From an uncultured Bacillota bacterium (lineage in GTDB: Bacteria; Bacillota; Clostridia; Lachnospirales; CAG-274), in contig CATZZP010000023.1 in assembly GCA_958426775.1 (NCBI GenBank), positions 1 through 29,537 on the forward strand: 29,537 nt of DNA, written 5' to 3'. Below, in pieces: positions 15,908-24,305 of the stretch. The first letter of the stretch is position 1, and each line of letters starts with the position of its first letter. The notes beneath the pieces were generated by a model. It did no database searches and was not told the DNA's origin. It saw only the letters and a list, made by a program, of their open reading frames with translations. The translations under genes were made by a program, and so were the position numbers.

Positions 15908-16756
15908 TTAATCCGTTTCAAGCATTTTATTTCTTAAAATATCGTAAAAACTCATTTTTGTTGTTCTTATGGTCTTTGTTATGTAGTCAGATTTTTGTAT
16001 TGTCACAACATCACCGTTTGCAAGAGGCATACTCTCCTGACCGTCAAGATTAATTACAGCATTACCGTAAGAGCTTTCAACCTTTATTTTAACAATGTCA
16101 TCCCCTGATACTACAAAGGGCCTTGCAGTAAGGGAATGAGGACATACATAGGTTATTGCCATAAGCTTTGTATCAGGCTTAAGGATAGGACCTCCTGCCG
16201 ATAAACTGTAGGCTGTTGAGCCTGTAGGGGTTGCAACTATAATTCCGTCTGACCTGTAACTGCTTATATAATCCTCGTTAATTTCCAATGCAAGCTTTAT
16301 AACCCTTGAAAATACAGAATTAACTACCGAAATTTCATTTAACGCAACGTTGCTTTCAAGCATTTCGCCGTTTCTTTCAACCCTTGCCTCAAGCATCATA
16401 CGCTCCTCAATTTTAAAATTACCCCTTATGGCATTTTCTATAGCTTCCTTTGCATCATTACGTTCACAATCTGCAAGATAACCCAAGGTTCCGATATTGA
16501 TACCTAAAAGGGGTACATCATACTTTGCGACACTTCTTGCAACCCTCAATATAGTACCGTCACCGCCTAATACTACCACAAAATCAGCCTGACTGTACAT
16601 TTGGTCTATTGTAACCGTCGGTTCTTTTTCAAGCTCACCTGTGGCTACAGAAAGCATAGATATACAGCCATTTTCCTTAACTAAGTCTATTAACTGTTTT
16701 GTATAGTGCATCTGTGGGTCTTTATTTAAATTAGTTACAAAACCTATTTTTTTCAC
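15908..16756 (-). CDS. nadK: NAD kinase
   Basis: NadK phosphorylates NAD+ to NADP+ in the cytosol. The 282-residue product has the signature GGDGTILRVARSVA near residue 65, NIGTLGYLADCE, and the NAD-binding TPTGSTAYSLSAGGPIL. The start is standard (MKKIGFVTNLNKDP), and its ATG overlaps the tlyA stop by four bases, so it is probably translationally coupled to tlyA. It is the last gene before the argR promoter region. Confidence 0.97.
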   Translation of the reverse strand: MKKIGFVTNLNKDPQMHYTKQLIDLVKENGCISMLSVATGELEKEPTVTIDQMYSQADFVVVLGGDGTILRVARSVAKYDVPLLGINIGTLGYLADCERNDAKEAIENAIRGNFKIEERMMLEARVERNGEMLESNVALNEISVVNSVFSRVIKLALEINEDYISSYRSDGIIVATPTGSTAYSLSAGGPILKPDTKLMAITYVCPHSLTARPFVVSGDDIVKIKVESSYGNAVINLDGQESMPLANGDVVTIQKSDYITKTIRTTKMSFYDILRNKMLETD

Positions 16757-17526
16757 TTGTTTAACGCTCCCTTGCTTATAACTGTATTAAAGTCAAGTAC
16801 AGCTGTAGTATCGCTGTTTTTCTCAAGATATAAAAGATACTCCGTATTGCCGTCACCACCCTTAATAGGAGATATATCTATACCTAAGGGTGTTAAATTA
16901 ACCTCTTTGGCACAAGTCACAACAGCATTAATTACTCTTTTATGTATTTTAGTATCCTTAACTATACCTTTTTTATTAAGATATTCTCTGCCTGCCTCAA
17001 ACTGAGGTTTAATAAGTATAACAGCCTTACCCTTATCCTTGAGTAAATCCTCTGCTTTATAAAGGACCTTTGTAACAGATATAAAGGAAACATCCATACA
17101 AATAAAATCAACCCTTTCAATATCTGCATTTCTTATGTCTGTATTTTCCATAGAAATTACTCTTTCGTCATTTCTAAGGCTTTCCGCAAGCTGACTTGTG
17201 CCGACATCAAGAGCAAAAACACGCCTTGCTCCTTTTTGTAAAAGGCAATCGGTAAAGCCTCCCGTAGATGCACCTATATCAAGACAGGTAAGTCCGTCTA
17301 CGTTTATTTTAAAGCTATCAAGTGCTTTTTCAAGCTTTAAACCGCCTCTGCTTACATATTTAAGTATATCAAAGTCCTTTATTTTTAATACATCGCAATC
17401 CGAAACCTCCCGGGAAGACTTTAGTACTGTCTTACCGTTTAAGGTAACCTTTCCGTTTTCAATAAGCTCCTTAGCCTTTTGACGTGATATATTAAACTGC
17501 TCCTTTAATGCAATATCAATTCTCAT
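16753..17526 (-). CDS. tlyA: TlyA-family rRNA (cytidine-2'-O) methyltransferase
   Basis: TlyA enzymes 2'-O-methylate cytidines of ribosomal RNA; the older label haemolysin is misleading. The 257 residues comprise an N-terminal S4 RNA-binding domain (RIDIALKEQFNISRQKAKEL followed by IENGKVTLNGK, residues 1-60) and a FtsJ-like Rossmann methyltransferase with the SAM loop CLDIGASTGGFTDCLLQKGA near residue 80, FICMDVSFISVTK, and AVILIKPQFEAG. It overlaps the dxs 3' end by 11 bases and nadK by four. Which rRNA sites this homologue methylates cannot be read from sequence. Confidence 0.93.
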   Translation of the reverse strand: MRIDIALKEQFNISRQKAKELIENGKVTLNGKTVLKSSREVSDCDVLKIKDFDILKYVSRGGLKLEKALDSFKINVDGLTCLDIGASTGGFTDCLLQKGARRVFALDVGTSQLAESLRNDERVISMENTDIRNADIERVDFICMDVSFISVTKVLYKAEDLLKDKGKAVILIKPQFEAGREYLNKKGIVKDTKIHKRVINAVVTCAKEVNLTPLGIDISPIKGGDGNTEYLLYLEKNSDTTAVLDFNTVISKGALNK

Positions 17527-19384
17527 TTTCCAAAATATATTTTATCTGTTCATACAATCCGTTACTATCCATTTTATATCTCTCAAAAAGCTGACCTCGT
17601 GTACCCTGCTCAATATATGTATCAGGGAAAGCAAAGTTTTTAACAACTGCCTTACAGCCCTTTTCCGCAAGAAGCTGGCTTGCCTTTGCACCATAACCGC
17701 CCGAATAAATATTATCCTCAAAGGTAAATATATAATCAAAGCTGTCTGCAAGTCTATAAAGCATAGTCTTGTCAATAGGCGAAATAAACCTTGCATTTAT
17801 TAGCTCCGGCTTGTAGCCTTCATTAATAAGCCTTTCATAGACACCTACCACATGGTCAGCCATAGCACCAACGCTTACAAGAGCAATTTTTTCGCCCTTA
17901 TAAATAAGTTCTGACTTACCATATTCAACAGGCTCCGCTGCACTTTTAAGTATATCCGATGCCTTGCCTCTTGGGTATCTCAGGCTTATAGGACCGTCAA
18001 AGGCTACCGCAAATTCCAGCATACTCTCTAACTCGTACTTATTTTTAGGTGCCATAACAGTAAGGTTAGGTATACTGCTCATAAAGGATATGTCATATAT
18101 ACCCTGATGTGTACAGCCGTCATCACCTACTATACCCGCTCTGTCTACTGCAAAAACCACATGAAGCTTTTGCAGGCACACATCATGTATAATCTGGTCA
18201 TAGGAACGCTGTAAAAAGGTTGAATATACAGCAAAAACAGGAACCATACCGCACTTAGCAAGTCCCGCACTGAAAGTCACTGCATGCTCCTCTGCAATAC
18301 CCACATCAAACATACGCTTAGGAAACGCCCTGCCAAAGCTTTCCATACCCGTACCTGAAGGCATTGCCGCAGTAATACCGCAGATACGTATATCTTCCTT
18401 TGCCATACGAACCAGTTTTTTAGAAAAAATATCTGTCCAGCTTTCGCCTGCATTTGAGGAAAGCATTTTGCCTGTACTAACCTCAAACTTACCTACACCG
18501 TGGTACTTACTTGGCTGTACCTCCGCAGGATTATAGCCCTTACCCTTTTTAGTAATAACATGAAGAAGTACAGGTCCGTTTATTTTCTTTATTCTGTTTA
18601 AAATATTAACAAGCTTTTTAATGTCATGACCGTCTATAGGTCCGAAATATTTTAAGCCAAGCTGTTCAAACATAACGTTTGGCATAATGGAATATTTCAG
18701 ACCATCTTTTGTTTTGCCTACAAAGCTGGTAAGAGAATGACCTACCACAGGCACCTTATCAAGAGTCTTTTTAATATCTGTCTTGGCATCCATATATTTT
18801 TCGGTAGTTCTAAGCTCACTTAAATAGCGGCTCATAGCACCTACATTTTCAGATATGGACATCTGATTATCATTAAGGACAATAAGCATTTTTGTATTAC
18901 TTCTGCCTGCATTGTTAAGAGCCTCGTATACAAGACCGCCTGTCATGGCACCGTCACCTAAAACTGCCGCTACATTAAAGTTTTCACCCTTTAAATCTCT
19001 CGCTGTTGCAAGACCTAAGGCGGCTGAAACCGAAGTGGAGCTATGACCTGTTGTAAAGCTGTCATACGGACTTTCCTTAACCTGAGGGAAGCCGCTTAAG
19101 CCATCAAGCTTTCTAAGGCTGACAAACTCATTTTTTCTGCAGGTAAGGATTTTATGAGTATACGCCTGGTGACCTACATCCCATACAATTTTATCCTTAG
19201 GGCAGTTATAGCAATAATGCAAGGCAATAGTAAGCTCCACCACACCCAGGTTAGAGGCTAAGTGACCGCCCGTCTTGGAAACGGAATTTACAAGAAAGGC
19301 TCTTATTTCCTCTGCCAGCTTATCCAATTTTTTTATATCAAGTTTTTTTAAGTCTTCAGGAGAATTAATTTTCTCAAGATACAT
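17516..19384 (-). CDS. dxs: 1-Deoxy-D-xylulose-5-phosphate synthase
   Basis: Dxs condenses pyruvate and glyceraldehyde 3-phosphate with thiamine diphosphate, the first step of the MEP isoprenoid pathway. The 622-residue product has the catalytic-site GGHLASNLGVVELTIALHY near residue 40, the cofactor motif LGDGAMTGGLVYEALNNAG near residue 145, the pyrimidine-domain signature DVGIAEEHAVTFSAGLA with its conserved Glu, and DRAGIVGDDGCTHQG. Downstream the ispA and PAP2-like genes continue the isoprenoid theme upstream on the transcript. The start (MYLEKINSPEDLKKLDIKKL) is the usual one. Confidence 0.97.
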   Translation of the reverse strand: MYLEKINSPEDLKKLDIKKLDKLAEEIRAFLVNSVSKTGGHLASNLGVVELTIALHYCYNCPKDKIVWDVGHQAYTHKILTCRKNEFVSLRKLDGLSGFPQVKESPYDSFTTGHSSTSVSAALGLATARDLKGENFNVAAVLGDGAMTGGLVYEALNNAGRSNTKMLIVLNDNQMSISENVGAMSRYLSELRTTEKYMDAKTDIKKTLDKVPVVGHSLTSFVGKTKDGLKYSIMPNVMFEQLGLKYFGPIDGHDIKKLVNILNRIKKINGPVLLHVITKKGKGYNPAEVQPSKYHGVGKFEVSTGKMLSSNAGESWTDIFSKKLVRMAKEDIRICGITAAMPSGTGMESFGRAFPKRMFDVGIAEEHAVTFSAGLAKCGMVPVFAVYSTFLQRSYDQIIHDVCLQKLHVVFAVDRAGIVGDDGCTHQGIYDISFMSSIPNLTVMAPKNKYELESMLEFAVAFDGPISLRYPRGKASDILKSAAEPVEYGKSELIYKGEKIALVSVGAMADHVVGVYERLINEGYKPELINARFISPIDKTMLYRLADSFDYIFTFEDNIYSGGYGAKASQLLAEKGCKAVVKNFAFPDTYIEQGTRGQLFERYKMDSNGLYEQIKYILENEN

Positions 19385-19422
19385 AATTAAAACACGCCTC
19401 TCTCCCCAAATTTACGGAGTTT

Positions 19423-19875
19423 TTATATCAAAACAAAGGATACTAAGGCTACAACAAAGCCTAATAATGCACCTGCACTTACTTCAACCGGTGTATGACC
19501 CAATAACTCTTTAAGCTTAACATCAATTTTTAAACCTCTGTACTCCATACGTGACATAATAAGGTTAAGCACAGCAGCCTGCTTGCCCGCAGCACGTCTG
19601 ACACCTGCTGCATCATACATAACAACCATTGCCAAAACCGCACAAATGGCAAATGCAGTTGAATTAAAGCCCTCAGTAAAACCAACCCCAAAGCCAAGTG
19701 AGGTTACAAAGGAGGTATGAGAGCTGGGCATACCGCCTGATGCCAACACAAGGTTTAAATCAAATTTTTTTGTTTCAATAGTGTCAGTTATAATTTTTAA
19801 AAGCTGGGCAATCAGCCAAGCTACAATAGAAGTAATTATCAGTCTGTTTTCCAAAAGTTGTTGAATATAGTGCAT
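19423..19875 (-). CDS. Divergent PAP2-family membrane protein (DUF212)
   Basis: The 150-residue product is a small integral membrane protein of the divergent PAP2 (DUF212, YuiD-like) family, related to phosphatidic acid and undecaprenyl-diphosphate phosphatases. Family motifs are SGGMPSSHTSFVTSL near residue 50, YDAAGVRRAAGKQA, and the C-terminal LLGHTPVEVSAGALLGFVVA with the conserved GHTP. Three or four hydrophobic segments are visible. AGGAG at 19882-19886 abuts the ATG at 19881 but is six bases from the ATG at 19875, so the second is the likelier start. Its place between ispA and dxs suggests a role with polyprenyl phosphates; this is inference. Confidence 0.85.
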   Translation of the reverse strand: MHYIQQLLENRLIITSIVAWLIAQLLKIITDTIETKKFDLNLVLASGGMPSSHTSFVTSLGFGVGFTEGFNSTAFAICAVLAMVVMYDAAGVRRAAGKQAAVLNLIMSRMEYRGLKIDVKLKELLGHTPVEVSAGALLGFVVALVSFVLI

Positions 19876-19887
19876 AAGCATCTCCTA

Positions 19888-20766
19888 TTATTTTACTCTG
19901 TTTACAAGACTTTCACAGTATAAAGCCAAAAAGCCCTCCTTGCCTCCAAGCTTACAGGCAAGCTCATTTACATCTGCACAAAGGTTGAAATAATCTTGCC
20001 TTGCTTTGTCCATACCGTACATTGACACGTAGGTTACCTTGTCATTTTTTTCATCACTGAATACAGGCTTACCTAAAATCTCCTGAGTACTTGTAACATC
20101 CAATATATCATCCATAATCTGAAAGGCAAGACCAAGCTTGTCCCCCATCATCTCATATTTTGCCAAACGTTCCCTATCTGCACCGGCTATAGTTGCACCG
20201 CTGATAAGTGCCGCCTTGATAAGACCGCCTGTTTTATTTTTGTGTATATAATCAAGGGTTTTGTTATCAATTTGCTTTCCTTCAGAAGTAACATCTACCA
20301 CCTGACCTACAAGCATACCTTCACTGCCGGAAAGTCTTGCTATAGTTTCTGCGGCACCAACGTACTTGCTGTCAAAGCTTTCAACAGCTTTTTTAAGCAT
20401 AACCTCAAAGGCATAGGTTAAAAGTCCGTCACCTGCAAGAACTGCTATACCCTGATTAAACTGCTTATGACAGGTGGGCTTGCCTCTGCGGAAATCATCA
20501 TTATCCATTTCCGGTAAATCATCATGGATTAAGGAATAGGTATGTATCATTTCCAAAGCACATGCAAACGGCATAACCTCAGCCTCGTTACCGCCCTCAG
20601 CCTCACAAGCAGACAGCATAAGCACAGGACGTAATCTTTTACCTCCTGCAAAAAGACTGTAGCCCATAGCCTCAAAAATTATTTCAGGATAACGGGGCTT
20701 TAAGTATTCCTTCAGACTGTTATCTACTGCCTGTATTTTTCTTTCCAATTCAGCATTAAAATTCAT
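19888..20766 (-). CDS. ispA: Polyprenyl synthetase (farnesyl/geranyl diphosphate synthase) IspA
   Basis: IspA condenses IPP and DMAPP into farnesyl diphosphate. The 292-residue product shows AGGKRLRPVLMLSACEA, the first aspartate-rich motif HDDLPEMDNDDFRRG near residue 85 (DDxxxxD spacing kept), and the second in GLAFQIMDDILDVTST near residue 220. The conserved KTGGLIKAA and the C-terminal half are intact. The frame is open further upstream into xseB, but GGAGG at 20773-20777, six bases before the ATG at 20766, sets the start; that site lies inside the last codons of xseB. Confidence 0.94.
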   Translation of the reverse strand: MNFNAELERKIQAVDNSLKEYLKPRYPEIIFEAMGYSLFAGGKRLRPVLMLSACEAEGGNEAEVMPFACALEMIHTYSLIHDDLPEMDNDDFRRGKPTCHKQFNQGIAVLAGDGLLTYAFEVMLKKAVESFDSKYVGAAETIARLSGSEGMLVGQVVDVTSEGKQIDNKTLDYIHKNKTGGLIKAALISGATIAGADRERLAKYEMMGDKLGLAFQIMDDILDVTSTQEILGKPVFSDEKNDKVTYVSMYGMDKARQDYFNLCADVNELACKLGGKEGFLALYCESLVNRVK

Positions 20767-20767
20767 A

Positions 20768-20998
20768 TTATTCCTCCACAGATTCAAAAGGTCTTTTTTC
20801 AAATACACCCTCTGCTGTTTTTTGTAAGACAGAAATTTCCTGCTCCGCCTCCTTTAGCTTTGAGGCACAAAAAAGGGATAAGTCTACCCCTTCCTTATAG
20901 AGCTTTACCGACTGTTCTAAGTCTACCTGTCCCTGCTCCATAAGCTCCACTATTTCTTCAAGCCTTTCTAAAGAGCCTTCAAACGTCTTTTTTCCCAT
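20768..20998 (-). CDS. xseB: Exodeoxyribonuclease VII small subunit XseB
   Basis: XseB is the small helical subunit that binds XseA in several copies to form exonuclease VII, which degrades single-stranded DNA. The 76-residue product matches the family (FEGSLERLEEIVELMEQGQ, LEQSVKLYKEGVDLS, LKEAEQEISVLQ). It follows xseA by two bases and runs to within one base of the ispA start. Confidence 0.95.
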   Translation of the reverse strand: MGKKTFEGSLERLEEIVELMEQGQVDLEQSVKLYKEGVDLSLFCASKLKEAEQEISVLQKTAEGVFEKRPFESVEE

Positions 20999-21000
20999 AA

Positions 21001-22194
21001 TTACTCCTTAATTACTGCGTTAATATCACCGTCACTAAGCTTTATTGTTACTGTCTGTTCAGGCTTAAGCTCCTTTACACTTTTAATAAGAGCACCTTCT
21101 TCATTAAATACCAATGAATAGCCCTTTTTCATAACAGTTAAAGGAGATAGCCTTTCCAGACCGTCTGTAAGATTAGTAAACCTAAGAGCTATATTTTCCT
21201 TTTTGGTGTTAACAGCTCTTGTCAGTCTTTTATAAAGCTCATAAAGATAGATTTCATTATTATTTATTTCCGTTAACGGATATTTAAATACATTTTTATT
21301 TATAAGGCTTTCAAATATAAGCCTGTTTTCCCTTAATCGTTTTTCCATATTAAGGTTAAGACGGTTAAAGAGCTGTGCTGTTGTATTTTTAAAGCCCTTA
21401 GCCTCAGGTATTGCAAGCTCTGCCGCCGCCGACGGAGTAGGTGCCCGCATATCTGCTATAAAGTCTGCAATAGTAAAGTCCGTTTCATGCCCGACAGCAG
21501 ATATTATAGGTATTTCAGACTCAAAAATTGCTCTTGCAACTATTTCCTCGTTAAATGCCCACAAATCTTCAATAGAACCGCCGCCTCTGCCTACAACGGC
21601 AACATCAGCACCGCCCCATTCGTTAAGCTCCCTTATAGCTCTTACTATATCAGGTGCCGCACCCTCTCCCTGTACAAGCACAGGTAAGATAACAATTTTA
21701 ACGTTAGGATTACGCCGCCTTGAAATTTGCATAATATCTCTAACAGCCGCACCTGTAGGCGAGGTAATAACTGCCACACAATCAGGATATGGAGGAATAG
21801 GCTTTTTATACTTAGGGTCAAAGACACCTGCTTTTTCGAGCCTTGCCTTTAACTGCTCATAGGCAAGATACAAAGCACCCTTTCCTGCCGGCTCCATAGT
21901 CTGTATATACAGCTGATACTGACCGGTTTTCTCATAAAGGGATATATATCCGCCTACTATAACCTTCATACCGTTTTCGGGCATAAATTTAAGACCCTCT
22001 GCATTAAAACGAAACATAACGCTGTTTATAGCCCCACCTTCGTCCTTCAGGGTAAAGTACATATGTCCGCTGCTATGTGCCTTAAAGTTTGAAATTTCGC
22101 CCTCTACCAATATATCTCTTAAAAATATATCATTTTCAATAAGCTGTTTTATATATTTATTTAACTGTGCTACAGTATAAACCCCTGAGTTCAT
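21001..22194 (-). CDS. xseA: Exodeoxyribonuclease VII large subunit XseA
   Basis: XseA is the catalytic subunit of exonuclease VII. At 397 residues it is near the usual length. It has an N-terminal OB fold (VYTVAQLNKYIKQLIENDIF, VEGEISNFKAHSSGHMYFTL), then the catalytic core with VITSPTGAAVRDIMQISRRR, VVGRGGGSIEDLWAFNEEIV, SAVGHETDFTIADFIADMRA and PTPSAAAEL. A coiled-coil segment and a small C-terminal domain (MKKGYSLVFNEEG) follow. It starts three bases after nusB and precedes xseB directly. Confidence 0.97.
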   Translation of the reverse strand: MNSGVYTVAQLNKYIKQLIENDIFLRDILVEGEISNFKAHSSGHMYFTLKDEGGAINSVMFRFNAEGLKFMPENGMKVIVGGYISLYEKTGQYQLYIQTMEPAGKGALYLAYEQLKARLEKAGVFDPKYKKPIPPYPDCVAVITSPTGAAVRDIMQISRRRNPNVKIVILPVLVQGEGAAPDIVRAIRELNEWGGADVAVVGRGGGSIEDLWAFNEEIVARAIFESEIPIISAVGHETDFTIADFIADMRAPTPSAAAELAIPEAKGFKNTTAQLFNRLNLNMEKRLRENRLIFESLINKNVFKYPLTEINNNEIYLYELYKRLTRAVNTKKENIALRFTNLTDGLERLSPLTVMKKGYSLVFNEEGALIKSVKELKPEQTVTIKLSDGDINAVIKE

Positions 22195-22197
22195 ATA

Positions 22198-22605
22198 TTA
22201 TTCCTTACTGCCTATAACCTTACTCAAAATACCGTTTATAAAGCCCGGTGCCTTATCCTCGCTATATTCCTTTGCAAGCTCTACAGCCTCATTAGCCGCA
22301 ACCTTATCGGGAATATCCTCACAAAAAAGCACCTCATAAATTGCAATTTTAAGTATATCAACATCGAGCTTATTCATTCTGTCAACACTCCAGCCCGTTG
22401 CATACTTATTTATAGTATCAACAAGTATATCGGTATTTTCATTAATGCCCTCAAGCTCGCTTTTTATAAAGTATAAATCTCTGCTGTCAATTTTTTCTAT
22501 TTCATTACTATAGGTTTCAATAATTGCATCCAAAGCTTCATCTGTATTGAATTCTGTCTGAAATAAAATTTTCATTACGTGCTTTCTTGCTGTTCTTCTG
22601 CTCAT
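22198..22605 (-). CDS. nusB: Transcription antitermination factor NusB
   Basis: NusB binds boxA RNA with S10 and supports antitermination of rRNA operons. The 135-residue all-helical protein has the RRTARKHVMKILFQTEFN start, WSVDRMNKLDVDILKIAIYE near residue 80, and the C-terminal NEAVELAKEYSEDKAPGFIN followed by GILSKV. It follows the Asp23 gene, the usual order in Clostridia and Bacilli. Confidence 0.96.
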   Translation of the reverse strand: MSRRTARKHVMKILFQTEFNTDEALDAIIETYSNEIEKIDSRDLYFIKSELEGINENTDILVDTINKYATGWSVDRMNKLDVDILKIAIYEVLFCEDIPDKVAANEAVELAKEYSEDKAPGFINGILSKVIGSKE

Positions 22606-22617
22606 TTTAAACTCCTA

Positions 22618-22971
22618 TTATTCAGCCTGAGTAGGCTCCTGATTTTTTTCAAACTCTATACCGCTTACATGTACATTCACACAGCACACCTCAAGACCTG
22701 TCATTGTTTCAACAGCTTCTTTTACCTTGTTTTGTGCTTCTACAGCTGCCTGCTGTATCTTACATCCATGCAGTACATTTACATTTATTTCTGCCTCAAC
22801 TAATTTACCGTCAACCTTAATAGCAACTCCGGCTCTGTTTTTCTTACCCAGCTTACCAAAGCCTGCTCCTGCAAGAGAGCTGATGCCCTCTGCCTCAAGT
22901 GCAGCTGTTCCTGCAATAGATGCTATAACATCATCTGCTATCTGTATTTGTCCCTTAGCTTTTTCTTCCAT
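22618..22971 (-). CDS. Asp23/Gls24 family envelope protein
   Basis: The 117-residue product belongs to the Asp23 family (YqhY/YloU-like), small cytosolic proteins linked to envelope stress and, for the copy near accBC/nusB, to fatty acid synthesis control. Signatures are GQIQIADDVIASIAGTAALE, GVAIKVDGKLVEAEINVNVL and the C-terminal VCCVNVHVSGIEF. GGAGGT at 22978-22983 selects the ATG at 22971; upstream ATGs in the frame lack a binding site. It is the first gene of the long housekeeping cluster, with a promoter at 23010-23037. Confidence 0.9.
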   Translation of the reverse strand: MEEKAKGQIQIADDVIASIAGTAALEAEGISSLAGAGFGKLGKKNRAGVAIKVDGKLVEAEINVNVLHGCKIQQAAVEAQNKVKEAVETMTGLEVCCVNVHVSGIEFEKNQEPTQAE

Positions 22972-23009
22972 AACATAACCTCCTGTCGGCATAGTTTTAC
23001 TTATATATT

Positions 23010-23037
23010 ATTATAACAGAATTTTGCTTTTTTGCAA
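23010..23037 (-). promoter_or_regulatory. Sigma-A-type promoter of the asp23-nusB-xseAB-ispA-dxs cluster
   Basis: On the minus strand TTGCAA (23032-23037) and TATAAT (23010-23015) are 16 bases apart, about 40 bases before the Asp23-family start. It is back to back with the plus-strand promoter at 23061-23089. Confidence 0.7.
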
Positions 23038-23060
23038 TACGGCTTTTATTATTTTGGCTG

Positions 23061-23089
23061 TAGACTATACTTAATATTTGATGTATAAT
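23061..23089 (+). promoter_or_regulatory. Sigma-A-like promoter of the rRNA methyltransferase gene
   Basis: TAGACT (23061-23066) and a perfect TATAAT (23084-23089) are 17 bases apart, followed 29 bases later by the ATG at 23119 with GAGG in the ribosome binding position. Confidence 0.65.
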
Positions 23090-23118
23090 AAAAATATTAA
23101 ACAATAAAGAGGTAAAAT

Positions 23119-24255
23119 ATGGATAAAGTTAAATTATCGATTGCCACTACCTTTGGTTTAGAGGCAATAGTTAAAAGAGAGCTTATTAATTTAGGCTATG
23201 AAAAGCTCAACGTATCAGACGGTGCCATAGAGCTTGAGGCAAGCCTCAGGGATATTCCCAAACTCAACATAAATTTACGCTCTGCTGACAGAGTACAGCT
23301 TGTAGTCGGTCGTTTTAAGGCACTTACCTTTGATGAGCTTTTTGAGGGTACAAAGGCTTTACCCTGGGGTGACTTAATACCTGCAGACGGCAGATTTATA
23401 ATTACAGGCAAGTCAATTAAATCCACACTTTACAGTGTGCCTGACTGTCAGTCTATAGCGGAAAAAGCTATTGTTGACAAACTGAAAGAAAAATATAACA
23501 TAAACTGGTTTGAAAAAACAGGTGCCACCTATAAGGTACAAGTAGCCCTTTTAAAGGATATTGCCACCATCACCCTTGATACAACAGGTGAAGCACTTAA
23601 TAAAAGAGGCTATCGTGACAGTGCGGTGCTTGCCCCGTTAAAGGAAACTATTGCACATGCACTTGTAGATTTAAGCTATTACCGTCCCGACAGAATACTC
23701 CTTGACCCTTGTTGCGGCTCAGGCACAATAGCTATTGAAGCGGCACTAAAAGCAAAGAATATTGCTCCCGGAATATCACGTAAATTTGTATGTGAACAAT
23801 GGGGTCTTATTGACTCTGCCTGTTGGAGGGAAGCACGTACAGAGGCATTTTCAGCTATTAATGTTGACCTTACTCCTGAAATTTACGGCTCTGACATAAA
23901 TCCAAAGGCTATTGAAATAGCTAAAAGAAATGCAGAAAATGCAGGAGTTGATGATTGTATACACTTTGAATTAAGGCCCCTTAACAAAGTAAAGCTTAAA
24001 GGAGAATACGGTGTTTGCATATGTAATCCGCCTTATGCCGAGCGTATGGGGGAGTTAGCTGAGGTTGAACAGCTTTACAGGGATATGGGCAAGCTTTTCC
24101 TTGCTGATAGAACCTGGTCTGTTTATGTGGTTACATCTCATGAAGGCTTTGAGCAGCTTTACGGTAAAAAAGCAGATAAAAAACGTAAGTTGTTTAACGG
24201 CAACATAAAGGTTGACTATTACCAGTACTTCGGTTTAAGACCTCCAAAAAAATAA
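23119..24255 (+). CDS. THUMP-domain 23S rRNA guanine-N2 methyltransferase (RlmL/YpsC family)
   Basis: The 378-residue product matches the single-unit RlmL-type enzymes of Firmicutes (Bacillus YpsC), which methylate guanine N2 in 23S rRNA. It has an N-terminal ferredoxin-like and THUMP region (LSIATTFGLEAIVKRELINL, residues 1-155), then the SAM-binding ILLDPCCGSGTIAIEAAL near residue 193, IYGSDINPKAIEIAKRNAEN, and the catalytic CICNPPYAERMG. It stands alone on the plus strand, with its own promoter and a terminator at 24262-24300. The exact rRNA position is inferred from the family. Confidence 0.92.
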   Translation: MDKVKLSIATTFGLEAIVKRELINLGYEKLNVSDGAIELEASLRDIPKLNINLRSADRVQLVVGRFKALTFDELFEGTKALPWGDLIPADGRFIITGKSIKSTLYSVPDCQSIAEKAIVDKLKEKYNINWFEKTGATYKVQVALLKDIATITLDTTGEALNKRGYRDSAVLAPLKETIAHALVDLSYYRPDRILLDPCCGSGTIAIEAALKAKNIAPGISRKFVCEQWGLIDSACWREARTEAFSAINVDLTPEIYGSDINPKAIEIAKRNAENAGVDDCIHFELRPLNKVKLKGEYGVCICNPPYAERMGELAEVEQLYRDMGKLFLADRTWSVYVVTSHEGFEQLYGKKADKKRKLFNGNIKVDYYQYFGLRPPKK

Positions 24256-24261
24256 TTGAGT

Positions 24262-24300
24262 AAAAAAGTGCCTTCAGGTTAATCTGAAAGCACTTTTTTT
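24262..24300. terminator. Bidirectional terminator between convergent genes
   Basis: AAAAAAGTGCCTTCAG pairs with CTGAAAGCACTTTTTT around GTTAAT; the only mismatch is the opposed C and A within the stem. A runs on one side and T runs on the other serve both the plus-strand methyltransferase and the minus-strand pectate lyase. Confidence 0.9.
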
Positions 24301-24305
24301 GTTAT

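Noticed and set aside
16753..17526. TlyA as a haemolysin or virulence factor
   Set aside because: S4 plus FtsJ-like SAM motifs mark an rRNA methyltransferase; the haemolysin name is historical.
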